DNA of 64,000 bases, from contig NZ_JAVIZX010000001.1 in NCBI RefSeq assembly GCF_031453675.1, positions 4,176,001 through 4,240,000 on the forward strand. The letters run 5' to 3'. Positions within the stretch are counted from its first letter, which is position 1. Every line of letters begins with the position of its first letter. Positions 1 to 8,378 of this stretch are shown in pieces. The notes under the pieces are model-generated. The model had not been told where the DNA came from, made no database searches, and saw nothing but the letters and a program-made list of their open reading frames with translations. The stretch is from Paracidovorax wautersii. GTDB lineage: Bacteria > Pseudomonadota > Gammaproteobacteria > Burkholderiales > Burkholderiaceae_C. The position numbers were made by a program, and so were the translations under genes.

Positions 1-629
1 ATCACCAGCAGCTCCTTCACGCCGCCCTCGAACAAGGCCTTGGCCTCGCTCAGCACGTCGCCGATGGGGCGCGACACCAGGTCGCCGCGCATCGACGGGA
101 TGATGCAGAACGTGCAGCGGTGGTTGCAGCCTTCGCTGATCTTCAGATAGGCATAGTGCTTGGGCGTGAGCTTGACGCCCGCCACGCCGAAGCTGCCGGG
201 CACCAGGTCGATGAAGGGATCGTGCGGCTTGGGCAGGTTCAGGTGGATAGCATCCATCACCTCCTGCGTCGCGTGCGGGCCCGTCACGGCCAGCACGCTG
301 GGGTGCATCTCGCGCACCATGTTGCCACCGCTCTCGGACGCGCGCGCGCCCAGGCAGCCCGTCACGATGACCTTGCCGTTCTCGGCCAGGGCCTCGCCGA
401 TCGTGTCCAGGCTCTCGCGCACGGCGTCATCGATGAAGCCGCAGGTGTTCACGATGACCAGGTCAGCGCCCTGGAAGGTCTTGGAAGTCTCGTAGCCCTC
501 CGCGCTGAGCTGCGTGAGGATCAGCTCCGAATCGGTCAGGGCCTTGGGGCACCCAAGACTTACCATACCAATGCTGGGCGCGCGCTTCTTCGGTGCCGCC
601 AGGGCGGCGTCTTCGGTGATCGCATTCAT
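1..629 (-). CDS. rimO: Ribosomal protein S12 methylthiotransferase RimO (N-terminal part, cut by window edge)
   Basis: Radical-SAM methylthiotransferase that adds a methylthio group to an aspartate of ribosomal protein S12 in the cytoplasm. The first 209 residues are visible. The N-terminal UPF0004 domain carries cluster cysteines C27, C63 and C92 ([22 protein letters not shown]). The radical-SAM motif C168-xxx-C172-xx-C175 follows in [14 protein letters not shown] and the [12 protein letters not shown] context are typical of RimO rather than MiaB. The ATG at 627-629 gives a normal start about 26 residues before GCPK. The C-terminal TRAM region lies outside the window. It is transcribed away from the HxlR gene. 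Family assignment is firm; the symbol rests on motif recognition. Confidence 0.93.
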   Translation of the reverse strand, partial: MNAITEDAALAAPKKRAPSIGMVSLGCPKALTDSELILTQLSAEGYETSKTFQGADLVIVNTCGFIDDAVRESLDTIGEALAENGKVIVTGCLGARASESGGNMVREMHPSVLAVTGPHATQEVMDAIHLNLPKPHDPFIDLVPGSFGVAGVKLTPKHYAYLKISEGCNHRCTFCIIPSMRGDLVSRPIGDVLSEAKALFEGGVKELLV

Positions 630-934
630 CGTGTTGTACCTGTGGAAATTGGAGAGGGCCTGCGCCCTGCTGCGGGCGATTCTGAGCGCCCTGCTGCCTG
701 CCCGCCGCGCCATTCATTCGTTCACTCGAGCGGCAACGGTACCGCCGGCGGGTTCTGTTCAAGGGCCGTTACTGCTGCCGCGCAGCGAAAGGCCCGGCAT
801 CGAAGGAGAGCGGGCAGCGCTCCGGTGAGTCAGGGCTGTCCTGCAGTGGGGCCCCACGCGACTGCGGAGAGCGCCATCAAGGAGCCGCGGAGCTGCCGTG
901 CGGAAGGCCGCGGATTATACCCGGCGCCCTGTTT
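630..934. other. Intergenic region upstream of rimO
   Basis: About 305 bases between the rimO start and the end of the HxlR-family gene, which is on the same strand. It is GC-rich, with several CCCTGCTGCGGGC-like self-complementary stretches. I see no convincing gene, clear sigma-70 promoter or terminator with a T run. It presumably holds the rimO promoter and leader. Confidence 0.4.
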
Positions 935-1342
935 TCAGGCTGCGGCGGCGCTGCGCGCAGCGAACACGCCCGAAAGATTGGTCTCGATCCAGTCGGTCAG
1001 GCCCTGCACCAACTGGCTGATTTCTTCGCCCATGGGCGTGAGCGAGTACTCGACATGGGGCGGCACCACCGGCATGGACACACGGCGCACGAAACCATCG
1101 GCCTCCAGCGACTGCAGCGTCTGGGCCAGCATCTTCTCGCTCACCCCGCCGATCTTGCGGCGAATCTGGCTGTAGCGCAGCGTTCCGCCGCGCAGCGCGA
1201 TCAGCACCAGCACGCCCCAGCGGCTGGTGACATTGGTCAGGATGGCGCGGGCAGGACAACCCACCGCGAAGACATTGCCGCGTGACAGCTTGTCCTCCAG
1301 GGTGCCTTCGCCGGCCGGGGCGACAGAGGGATTTGAATGCAT
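935..1342 (-). CDS. HxlR-family winged-helix transcriptional regulator
   Basis: A 135-residue single-domain regulator. After a variable N-terminus comes the HxlR pattern: CPARAILTNVTSRWGVLVLIAL (helices 1-2), then SQIRRKIGGVSEKMLAQTL (recognition helix) and a wing around EYSLTPMGEEI. HxlR proteins bind DNA as dimers and often control redox or aldehyde-stress genes; the target here is unknown. A GTG immediately before the ATG could add one residue. C29 (VGCPAR) is the conserved cysteine that some family members use as a redox switch. Upstream is an AT-rich stretch with inverted-repeat character (separate entry), and beyond it lie a SnoaL-like protein and a membrane protein on the other strand that could be its targets. 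Confidence 0.88.
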   Translation of the reverse strand: MHSNPSVAPAGEGTLEDKLSRGNVFAVGCPARAILTNVTSRWGVLVLIALRGGTLRYSQIRRKIGGVSEKMLAQTLQSLEADGFVRRVSMPVVPPHVEYSLTPMGEEISQLVQGLTDWIETNLSGVFAARSAAAA

Positions 1343-1343
1343 C

Positions 1344-1383
1344 ACTAACCTTTTCGTGCGTACTTGCTAATAGTTAGTTTAAG
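1344..1383. promoter_or_regulatory. Candidate operator upstream of the HxlR regulator
   Basis: ACTAAC (1344-1349) and GTTAGT (1373-1378) form an inverted pair. A second near-palindrome, CTAA-TAG-TTAG, lies at 1367-1377 inside ACTT...AAGT. This AT-rich stretch stands out in GC-rich surroundings and touches the regulator's start, as expected for an autoregulatory HxlR site. It is a sequence-only inference. Confidence 0.4.
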
Positions 1384-1636
1384 TGAAAGCATCCGGCCCG
1401 TGACACCGAGCAAGGGACACCGCATGAATTTTCACGAACGCACCAGGCACGCCGGCAAACGGCCTGACCCCGGGACGCCCAGCGCCATGGCGGTGACGCG
1501 CCTAGGCGCGCAAACGGGGCGCGGTGCGATGAGCGAGCAGCCAGCGGGCTCGCGGTGTGCCGCAACCTCTTCCATCCCGCTGCTGCGCCCGGGTGCCGCA
1601 GCGCTTCCCCTCTTCCTCTAACCCTCCCACCACACC

Positions 1637-2149
1637 ATGCGACGCCTGACTGCCTTCACCCTCACCCTCTCCCTCTCCCTGTGCGGCCTACTCGGGTCGG
1701 CCCACGCCCAGGAAGCCGTGACCGCGGCGCCGGACGCCGAGGCGCTGTTCACCAGCCCCGACCCCCAGCTGCATGCCAACAAACAGGTGGCCTACGCCAT
1801 CATCCGCGAACTGCTGGAGGCGGGCCAATGGGACCGCGCCGACCGCTACCTGTCCGAGCGCTATGTGCAGCACAACCCCAACGCCCAGTCCGGACGCGCG
1901 GCCGTGGTGCGCTACTTCGTCGATGTGCTCAAGGTCATCCCGCGGCCCCTTCCCGAGCGCATCGCCACGCCCATCGTCGCAGTCATGGCCGAGGGCGACC
2001 TGGTCACCGTGCTCTACCCGCGGTCGGTCAATGGCCCCACCGGCCGCTACACCACGACCTGGTTCGACACCTGGCGCATCCGCGATGGCAAGGCGGACGA
2101 ACACTGGGATCCCGCGCTGAAGGGCGAGGCGCCCGACATCACCCGCTGA
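1637..2149 (+). CDS. Exported SnoaL-like (NTF2-fold) protein
   Basis: A 170-residue protein with a clear signal peptide: MRR, a hydrophobic Leu/Ser/Thr-rich core to about residue 20, then a cleavage-like AHA-QE. The mature part has the SnoaL-like pattern: AIIRELLEAGQWDRADRYLSERYVQHNP, a middle block with VMAEGDLVTVL, and a C-terminal WFDTWRIRDGKADEHWD. Such proteins fold as small alpha+beta barrels; some are cyclases, dehydratases or lyases and many have no known substrate. Periplasmic location is inferred. The membrane-protein gene starts 77 bases downstream on the same strand, so they may be co-transcribed. No catalytic role can be assigned. Confidence 0.8.
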   Translation: MRRLTAFTLTLSLSLCGLLGSAHAQEAVTAAPDAEALFTSPDPQLHANKQVAYAIIRELLEAGQWDRADRYLSERYVQHNPNAQSGRAAVVRYFVDVLKVIPRPLPERIATPIVAVMAEGDLVTVLYPRSVNGPTGRYTTTWFDTWRIRDGKADEHWDPALKGEAPDITR

Positions 2150-2226
2150 CCGCCATCACCGAGCCCAGCGGCGCCACCACCCCAGCCACCCAGTCCCCGC
2201 CTTTTTCCGACGGCACCGCTTCCACC

Positions 2227-2823
2227 ATGATGTTCAAAACCGCCGTAGTCTTCATCCATCTCATCGCCATGGCGCTGGCCGTGGGAAAGATCCTGGAGTT
2301 CGACGTGCGCTTCCTGCTGCACGCGCGTGCGCCCCTGACGCGCTCCATGCTGGAATCGCTCCAACTCACCAAGACGGTCGTGACGGCCTGCCTGGGCGTG
2401 CTGTGGATCACCGGTCTGGCGCTCGTGGGCCAGGGCTATCTGGAGTCGCCCCAGTATCTCGACAACCAGAAGCTCTGGGTCAAGGCTTTCGTCGTGCTGT
2501 GCCTGACGGTCAACGGCTGGGCTCTGCACCACTGGGCCTTCCCGCTCCTGCAAGGCCCGACACCCTTCCTGGGCCTGCCCACCTTGCAGATCGCGGGGCT
2601 GGCCGCACTGGCAAGCGCCTCGTCGGTCTCGTGGATGTATGCGAGCTTTCTGGGCATTGCACGGGGATGGAACCACACGGTGGTCTACAGCTACCCGGCC
2701 AGCATCTATGTGGCGCTGCTGCTGGCCGCGTGGGCGGGCGGCGCCGCAGCGCTGTTGTGGCTGTCGCGCGCACGCAGGCAGGATTTTGCGGAGACCCAGC
2801 CCTGCCCCGGCTTGCGCGGATGA
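2227..2823 (+). CDS. Uncharacterised inner-membrane protein
   Basis: A 198-residue hydrophobic protein with about five or six membrane spans: residues 5-20, 45-65, 85-105 (WVKAFVVLCLTVNGWALHHW), 110-145 and 160-185. It ends in a short basic, hydrophilic tail. Histidines H11, H96 and H97 lie in or beside membrane segments and could bind heme or metal, but no known motif confirms this. Two ATG codons are adjacent at 2227 and 2230; either could be the start. It probably forms a small operon with the SnoaL-like gene upstream. I do not recognise the family with confidence. Confidence 0.7.
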   Translation: MMFKTAVVFIHLIAMALAVGKILEFDVRFLLHARAPLTRSMLESLQLTKTVVTACLGVLWITGLALVGQGYLESPQYLDNQKLWVKAFVVLCLTVNGWALHHWAFPLLQGPTPFLGLPTLQIAGLAALASASSVSWMYASFLGIARGWNHTVVYSYPASIYVALLLAAWAGGAAALLWLSRARRQDFAETQPCPGLRG

Positions 2824-2916
2824 CGGCAGCCACGGCGCCCTCGCCGCCGCAGCCCATGATGCGGCATCCGCAGCGGCGACGGACACGCCCCTTGGCGTCA
2901 GCCGTGCAAGGCCGTA

Positions 2917-3498
2917 TCAGCGCTGCTTGATGCCGAAGGCGCCCAGCATCTGCTCGGTCTGTTTCTGCATCTGCTCCTGCATCTGCGTGAACATGGCCTG
3001 GGACTGCTCCATATAGCTGCCCATGGCGCCCGTGAGCATGGGGGACTGCAGGTTCATGAACTTCGTCCACATCTCCGGTGTGACGCCCCCCGATTGCTCG
3101 GCCAGCTTGGCCTGGATATCGGTGAAGACCTGCACGTTCTTTTCCAGATAGGCGCCCATGAAGCCCTGCATGGCATGCCCGTAGAAGCGAATGATGTTGG
3201 CCAGCACCGCCTCGGTGAACATCGGCGCGCCGCCAGCCTCTTCCTCCAGAATGATCTGCAGCAGGATGCTGCGCGTGAGGTCTTCGCCCGTCTTGGCATC
3301 GCGCACCACGACGCTTTCGCCTTCCATCACCAACTGCTTGACTTCGGTCAACGTGATGTAGGTGGACGTGGAGGTGTCGTATAGACGCCGGTTCGGGTAC
3401 TTCTTGATGACGCGCTGTGCGGCGGAAGCGGGTGCCGATGCAGCAGCGGCGGAATGGGGATCTGGCACAGCGGGCTCCTCGGGCCTGCGGCCCTTCAT
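2917..3498 (-). CDS. phaR: Polyhydroxyalkanoate synthesis repressor PhaR
   Basis: A 193-residue cytoplasmic regulator that senses PHA granules and represses phasin genes. The N-terminal PHB/PHA accumulation regulator DNA-binding domain is plain: RVIKKYPNRRLYDTSTS followed by YITLTEVKQLV. It is followed by the PHB_acc domain (EEEAGGAPMFTEAVLANIIRFYGHAMQ) and a Met/Gln-rich C-terminal helix (QMQEQMQKQTEQML) likely to contact granules. The ATG at 3498 is preferred because it precedes the conserved core by only about 28 variable residues; longer in-frame upstream extensions look non-coding. The rest of a PHA operon is absent, but a 3-hydroxybutyrate dehydrogenase gene lies 4 kb away. Confidence 0.92.
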   Translation of the reverse strand: MKGRRPEEPAVPDPHSAAAASAPASAAQRVIKKYPNRRLYDTSTSTYITLTEVKQLVMEGESVVVRDAKTGEDLTRSILLQIILEEEAGGAPMFTEAVLANIIRFYGHAMQGFMGAYLEKNVQVFTDIQAKLAEQSGGVTPEMWTKFMNLQSPMLTGAMGSYMEQSQAMFTQMQEQMQKQTEQMLGAFGIKQR

Positions 3499-3881
3499 GT
3501 GTTCGTTTGCAGTGCCTGGGATTCTAGGCAGCGCAGCCCTCCCCTTCGCGCAGGAATACCCTATGCGCCCGCTGCGGCGGCTGGTGCGGGGCAATCGAGA
3601 GGCGCTCAACGTGATCGCCCCGCCTTTCCGCGTTGCCGGCTTCGCAGTGGGCATGCTCTGGCACGAACGCAACCATGGTCACAGCGGGCACCGCTGGTTC
3701 GCGAACGGATCACCGAAGTGGCCCGTCAGCACTGAGGAGATACACGCAAAAGGCAGGACGTGTGCAACACGCCGATCAGCGCTCTGCGTCGTGCATCAAG
3801 CAGGCTTCGAACCGCTGGGCGCACCCTGCGCGGCTTTGACGGGCAATTCACTGACGCTGAAGCGAAGGACCGGCGGAAATG
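3499..3881. other. Intergenic region between phaR and the tRNA-Val terminator
   Basis: Upstream region of phaR. It contains open frames on both strands, but none has a family signature or ribosome binding site. I see no gene. It should contain the phaR promoter, which I cannot place with confidence. Confidence 0.4.
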
Positions 3882-3904
3882 AAAAAGCCGCCCAGAGGGG
3901 CGGC
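3882..3904 (-). terminator. Rho-independent terminator after tRNA-Val
   Basis: On the minus strand GCCGCCC-CTCT-GGGCGGC forms a 7-bp perfect GC stem followed by TTTTT. It lies about 80 bases beyond the 3' end of the tRNA gene, in the right orientation to end its transcript. Confidence 0.85.
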
Positions 3905-3983
3905 TTGATCGGAGAAAGAACCTGAAAGGTTCGCCAAGATTTCCCGGGCATTCTGAAGCCTGGTCAACTTCAGAGGGAAAACT

Positions 3984-4060
3984 TGGTAGGCGCGATTGGA
4001 CTCGAACCAACGACCCCCACCATGTCAAGGTGGTGCTCTAACCAGCTGAGCTACGCGCCT
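3984..4060 (-). tRNA. tRNA-Val (anticodon GAC)
   Basis: Seventy-seven bases including an encoded CCA. The acceptor stem AGGCGCG pairs with CGCGCCT. The D arm is GCTC-AGCTGGTTA-GAGC. The anticodon stem is CCACC/GGTGG around loop TTGACAT, giving anticodon GAC (valine). The T arm is GTTGG-TTCGAGT-CCAAT. All stems are complementary. A terminator follows it. It lies between relA and phaR, as a single tRNA. Confidence 0.98.
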
Positions 4061-4164
4061 GTGTGTATTCGAGAAGCGAGATTGTAGCAGTAAAAAATCC
4101 GGCTTTCGGCGACTGCGCGGAATTTGTGAAACCACGCATGCAGCGCTCCGCTCCGCTGCGCGGC

Positions 4165-6408
4165 TCAGCGACGCCGTGCGGAGCGCACGCCCTGCACCGA
4201 CGCGACGATGCCCAGCACCTTGTTCAGCCGGCCCGCGTCGGACACTTCCACGGTGAACGTCATCCATGCCGTGCCCTTGACGGACTGCGTCTGCACGCCG
4301 ATCACGTTGGTCTTCTCGCGCGCGAACACCTCGGAGATATCGCGTAGCAGGCCCTGCCGGTCTGAGGCCTCCACCGCCACGTCCACCGGGTACAGCGCGG
4401 CGCCGACCGCCGCCTTGGGCAAGCCCCATTCGACCTCGATCACCCGCTCCGCATTGCGTGCCTGCATTTCCCGGAAGTTGCTGCAATCGGAACGGTGCAC
4501 GCTCACGCCCTTGCCACGGGTGACGAAGCCGCGGATCTCGTCCGGCGGCGCCGGCTTGCAGCACTTGGCCAGCTGCGTCATGAGCGAGTCGATGCCTACG
4601 ACCAGCACGCCGCCCTTGGGCGCGCTGTCGCCGTGCCGCGATTTCTTGAGCAGCAACTGGTCGTCCGGTGCGATCACCGGCTCGGGCGGGCGCAGCAGCG
4701 CCTCGATGGTACGCACGGAGAACTCGTCCTTGCCCACCACTTCGAACAGCGCGTCGGCCGATTTGAATCCCAGCTGCACAGCCAGGTCGTCAAGCTTCAG
4801 CGCCGTCTTGCCTTCGCGCTGCAGCAGCTTTTCGACCGCCTCGCGGCCACGCGCGACGGTCTCGTGCGTGGCCTGGGCATTGAACCAGGCACGCACCTTG
4901 GCGCGTGCACGGTGGCTGGTCAGATAGCCCAGTTCGGGGTTGAGCCAGTCGCGGGACGGCCGCCCTTCCTTCACCGTGGTGATCTCCACCGTCTGCCCGT
5001 TCTGCAGTGGCGTGTTCAGCGGCACCATCGCGCCATCGATGCGCGCGCCCCGGCAGCGGTGGCCCACGCTGGTGTGCACCGCATAGGCGAAGTCCACCGG
5101 CGTGGCGCCCTGCGGCAGCTCGACCACGGCGGCGTCGGGCGTCAGCACATAGATGCGGTCCTCGAACAGGCCACTGTGCCGGGCCGAGCCGACCAGGTCG
5201 CGCTCCCAGGCGAGCAGCTGGCGCATCACGGCGATCTTGGCGTCGTACTCGCTGCTGGCGGTCACGCCGGCGTAGCCCTTGGTGCCGGCTTCCTTGTAGG
5301 CCCAGTGCGCCGCCACGCCGTGCTCGGCGTGGTCGTGCATGGCCTGTGTGCGGATCTGGATCTCGATCGCCTTGCCGTGGTCGTCGCGCACCACCGTGTG
5401 CAGCGACTGGTAGCCGTTGGGCTTGGGCTTGGCGATGTAGTCGTCGAACTCCGCCTCGACCGGGTGGAAGTGCTGGTGCACCCACGACAGGGCGGCATAG
5501 CAGTCCTTGACCGAGGGCACGACCACGCGCAGCGCGCGGATGTCGAACACCTGGTCGAAGTTGAGCGACTTGCCGCGCATCTTCTTGACGATGCTGTAGA
5601 TATGCTTGGGCCGGCCCTGCACGCTGGCGCTGATGCTGCGGCTGCGCAGTTCGGACTCCAGCCGGCCGCGCAGCTGCTCCATGTACAGCTCGCGCTCGGC
5701 CCGCTTCTCGTCGAGCAGGCGGGCGATCTCCTTGTACGTATCGGGCTCCAGGAAGCGGAAGGACAGGTCCTCCAGCTCCCACTTCATCTGCCAGATACCC
5801 AGCCGGTTGGCCAGCGGGGCGAAGACCTGCAGCGCCTCGCGCGCAATGCCGGGCGACACCGGCCGCTTGCTGGCCGCGTAGAAGCGCAGCGTCTGCAGGC
5901 GAGAGGCCAGGCGCAGCATGACCACGCGCAGATCGCGCGAGAACGCCAGCAGCATCTTGCGGATGTTTTCGGTCTGCGTGGCAGGATCGTCCACCTGCAG
6001 CCCCGCCACGCGCGCCTCCCGCGCCTGCTGCTGCACGCGCATGAGCTTGGTGGTTTCCACCGCCAGGGCCGCGAAGTGCTCGCCGAAGGCCTTGCTGATG
6101 ACCTCCTCGGGCTTGTTCAGGTGCGAGCAGGCATGCACCAGGTAGCTGGCCGCCTGCATGGCCTCGGAGCCACCGATGCCTTTGAGGATGGCCGCCACCG
6201 CGTCGGCATGGGCCAGCGTGTTCTCGCCGGTTTCCAGCGTCTCGCCGATCAGCAGCGGCTCTGCGAACGCACGGGCGCGCACCAGCGCATCCACCTGCTC
6301 GGGCAGCGCGTGGGCCGTGGCCGTGATGAGCTGCGGCACGGCGTCCTGGCGCATCACGGCAAGCCCGGCTGCGTGGCCCGCTGCGTTGGATACGGGATGG
6401 CTCTTCAT
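4165..6408 (-). CDS. relA: GTP pyrophosphokinase RelA (monofunctional (p)ppGpp synthetase)
   Basis: A 747-residue ribosome-associated alarmone synthetase that makes (p)ppGpp during amino-acid starvation. Order: degenerate HD domain (about 60-200), synthetase domain (about 260-400, with GRPKHIYSIVKKM and PKPNGYQSLHT), TGS (about 425-490, VLTPDAAVVELPQGATPVDF), helical and zinc-finger/CC region (LAKCCKPAPPDEI) and a C-terminal ACT. The synthetase has the acidic E-F-D-D motif (about 318-321), the signature of monofunctional RelA; bifunctional Rel/SpoT has RxKD. The HD site reads LVHACSHLN in place of an intact HD-ED pair, so hydrolysis is probably lost and a separate SpoT is expected elsewhere. 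Its ATG overlaps the stop of the upstream hydrolase gene by four bases (ATGA), suggesting translational coupling. Confidence 0.95.
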   Translation of the reverse strand: MKSHPVSNAAGHAAGLAVMRQDAVPQLITATAHALPEQVDALVRARAFAEPLLIGETLETGENTLAHADAVAAILKGIGGSEAMQAASYLVHACSHLNKPEEVISKAFGEHFAALAVETTKLMRVQQQAREARVAGLQVDDPATQTENIRKMLLAFSRDLRVVMLRLASRLQTLRFYAASKRPVSPGIAREALQVFAPLANRLGIWQMKWELEDLSFRFLEPDTYKEIARLLDEKRAERELYMEQLRGRLESELRSRSISASVQGRPKHIYSIVKKMRGKSLNFDQVFDIRALRVVVPSVKDCYAALSWVHQHFHPVEAEFDDYIAKPKPNGYQSLHTVVRDDHGKAIEIQIRTQAMHDHAEHGVAAHWAYKEAGTKGYAGVTASSEYDAKIAVMRQLLAWERDLVGSARHSGLFEDRIYVLTPDAAVVELPQGATPVDFAYAVHTSVGHRCRGARIDGAMVPLNTPLQNGQTVEITTVKEGRPSRDWLNPELGYLTSHRARAKVRAWFNAQATHETVARGREAVEKLLQREGKTALKLDDLAVQLGFKSADALFEVVGKDEFSVRTIEALLRPPEPVIAPDDQLLLKKSRHGDSAPKGGVLVVGIDSLMTQLAKCCKPAPPDEIRGFVTRGKGVSVHRSDCSNFREMQARNAERVIEVEWGLPKAAVGAALYPVDVAVEASDRQGLLRDISEVFAREKTNVIGVQTQSVKGTAWMTFTVEVSDAGRLNKVLGIVASVQGVRSARRR

Positions 6409-7412
6409 GCCGTGGCCGCCTCTCCCGCATCAGCACCCAGCAGGAATCGCTCCACCACGGCCACCTGATCCGGCGCGACCAGCGTGGGCGCGTGCCCCAC
6501 CCCCGCGAATTCCACCAGCTCCGCCCGCGGGCCGCGCTGCGCCATCTGCTGCGCCGTGGCGGTCGAGAGCAGATCCGATTGCGCGCCGCGCAGCAGCAGC
6601 ACCTGGGCCTGGACCTGGTCGTACAGCTGCCACAGCAGCGCCTCGCCGGCCCGCGCGGCATCTTCGGTCAGTGCGCGGAAGGGTTCGGCAATGGCCGGGT
6701 CGTAGTGCAGCACCCAGCCACCTTCAGGGCCGGGCCGCACCATGGCCTGCGACAGCGCCTGCCACGCTTCGGGCGTGTGCGGTCCGAAGCTCTGCGAGAT
6801 CAGCCACAAGGCATCGGCCGCCTGCTCGCGCGAGGCGAACTGCACCGGCCGCCCCAGGTAGGTACCGATGCGCTGCAGCGCCTGCCACTCGATGGCGGGC
6901 CCCACGTCGTTGAGCACCAGCCGGCGCACCGGCACGGGCAGCGGCAGTCCCGGCTGGCCGCACACGCCCAGGCCGATCAGCCCACCCATGCTCGTGCCCA
7001 CCCAATCGAGCGTGGCGATGGGCGCCTGGTGGTGCAGTTGCGCCAGCAAGGCCAGCATGTCGGCCGCATACACGGGCACCTGGTAGCCCTGCGGATCGGC
7101 CAGCCAGTCGCTCTGCCCGCGGCCCACCACATCGGGACAAACCACGCGGGCGTGCTGGCTCAGCCGGCGGGCCAGCACGTCGAAGTCCCGTCCCTGCCGG
7201 GACAGGCCATGCACACAGACGATGACGTGCGGATGGGCCGGGTTGCCCGTCGCGTTCCACTCCCAATACGCCATGCGGTGCCCCGCCGCGGGGGCCTGCC
7301 CGGCGGAGGCCGATGCAACGGCATCGGGCGCGGGGCAATGTACGTAGTTCAGCGTAGGTTCAATCATGGAAACGCGGGCGCCAGAGTGCCCCTCGATAAT
7401 GTTCTCGTTCAT
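6405..7412 (-). CDS. Alpha/beta hydrolase
   Basis: A protein of up to 335 residues of the alpha/beta-hydrolase fold. Visible motifs are the oxyanion-hole strand CVHGLSRQGRDFDVLA, the nucleophile elbow G-T-S-M-G-G (catalytic serine), and a late histidine in FAGVGHAPTL. An acidic residue is expected before the last strand. Esterase, lipase or epoxide-hydrolase-like chemistry is possible; the substrate is not readable. A second start, ATG at 7367, would shorten it by 15 residues and neither start has a good Shine-Dalgarno. It overlaps relA by four bases and is divergent from bdhA, with 24 bases between starts if the longer form is used. Confidence 0.88.
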   Translation of the reverse strand: MNENIIEGHSGARVSMIEPTLNYVHCPAPDAVASASAGQAPAAGHRMAYWEWNATGNPAHPHVIVCVHGLSRQGRDFDVLARRLSQHARVVCPDVVGRGQSDWLADPQGYQVPVYAADMLALLAQLHHQAPIATLDWVGTSMGGLIGLGVCGQPGLPLPVPVRRLVLNDVGPAIEWQALQRIGTYLGRPVQFASREQAADALWLISQSFGPHTPEAWQALSQAMVRPGPEGGWVLHYDPAIAEPFRALTEDAARAGEALLWQLYDQVQAQVLLLRGAQSDLLSTATAQQMAQRGPRAELVEFAGVGHAPTLVAPDQVAVVERFLLGADAGEAATA

Positions 7413-7436
7413 CCTAATTCATTCGGAGAGACTCAC

Positions 7437-8219
7437 ATGCTCAAAGGCAAGACTGCCCTCGTCACCGGTTCCACCAGCGGCATTGGCCTCGGTATCGCGA
7501 AGGCGCTGGCGCGCCAGGGTGCGAACATCGTGCTCAACGGTTTCGGCGATGTGGACGGCCCGCGCGCCGAGGTGCTGCAGGCCGGCCAGGCCGCAGGGGC
7601 ACAGGTGGCCTACCACGGCGCCGACATGAGCCGCGCGGCGGACATCGAGGACATGCTGAAGTACAGCGCGAGCCAGTTCGGCCGCGTGGACATCCTGGTC
7701 AACAACGCCGGCATCCAGCACGTGGCGCCGGTCGAGCAGTTTCCGGTGGAGAAGTGGGACGCCATCATCGCCATCAACCTGACCAGCGCCTTTCACACCA
7801 CGCGCCTCGCACTGCCCTCCATGCAGGCCGCCGGCTGGGGCCGCATCATCAACGTGGCGTCGGTGCACGGCCTGGTGGGCTCGGCGCAGAAGTCGGCCTA
7901 CGTGGCCGCCAAGCACGGCATCGTGGGCCTGACCAAGGTGACGGCACTGGAGAACGCCACCACCGGCATCACCTGCAACGCGATCTGCCCGGGCTGGGTG
8001 CTCACGCCGCTGGTGCAGAAGCAGGTGGATGCCAAGGCCGCGGAGCACGGCCTGTCGAACGAGGACGCCAAGAAGCTGCTGCTGGGCGAGAAAGAGCCCT
8101 CCATGCAGTTCACCACGCCCGAGGAACTGGGCGAGCTGGCGGTGTTCTTCTGCTCGGCGGCGGCCAACAACGTGCGCGGCGTGGCCTGGAACATGGACGG
8201 CGGCTGGGCTGCCCAATGA
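7437..8219 (+). CDS. bdhA: 3-hydroxybutyrate dehydrogenase
   Basis: A 260-residue short-chain dehydrogenase that oxidises (R)-3-hydroxybutyrate to acetoacetate with NAD, a step in PHB breakdown. The Rossmann motif is TGSTSGIG near the N-terminus, followed by NNAG (about 90). The catalytic triad lies in NVASVHGLVGS and the Y-xxx-K of SAYVAAKHG. The substrate-loop block NAICPGWVLTPLVQKQ and the C-terminal GVAWNMDGGW are typical of PHB dehydrogenases and separate it from FabG. GGAGAG at 7425-7430 supports the ATG at 7437. The link with phaR nearby fits a PHB-storing organism. Confidence 0.93.
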   Translation: MLKGKTALVTGSTSGIGLGIAKALARQGANIVLNGFGDVDGPRAEVLQAGQAAGAQVAYHGADMSRAADIEDMLKYSASQFGRVDILVNNAGIQHVAPVEQFPVEKWDAIIAINLTSAFHTTRLALPSMQAAGWGRIINVASVHGLVGSAQKSAYVAAKHGIVGLTKVTALENATTGITCNAICPGWVLTPLVQKQVDAKAAEHGLSNEDAKKLLLGEKEPSMQFTTPEELGELAVFFCSAAANNVRGVAWNMDGGWAAQ

Positions 8220-8274
8220 GCCGGCGCACGGGCAATCCGTGCGCTGCCGCGTCCATGCCTCGATTGCTACATCA

Positions 8275-8319
8275 TTGATAGCTGCCTGCGCTTACTGGAT
8301 AAGCGCCAGAGGCCTAAAA
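8275..8319 (+). repeat. Intergenic palindromic repeat, copy 1
   Basis: Copy of the family described in the findings. The core GCGCTTA-CTGGA-TAAGCGC is a perfect 7-bp stem with a 5-base loop. It is preceded by TTGATAGCTGCCT and followed by CAGAGGCCTAAAA. It starts 55 bases after the bdhA stop. Confidence 0.8.
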
Positions 8320-8336
8320 CACCTCAAAATCTGAGG

Positions 8337-8368
8337 CCGGGGCGCCCCTTTTGCATTCGGCGCCCCGG
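8337..8368. terminator. Hairpin between convergent bdhA and SIMPL genes
   Basis: CCGGGGCGCC (8337-8346) pairs perfectly with GGCGCCCCGG (8359-8368). A nested GGGGCGCCCC is directly followed by TTTT on the plus strand. It sits between two convergent genes and may end transcription from both sides. Confidence 0.6.
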
Positions 8369-8378
8369 CGCTCGTTCA

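Noticed and set aside
1555-2823. One long frame joining the SnoaL-like and membrane-protein regions
   Set aside because: Its first half is an out-of-phase reading of the SnoaL-like gene; only the part from 2227 is the real membrane protein.
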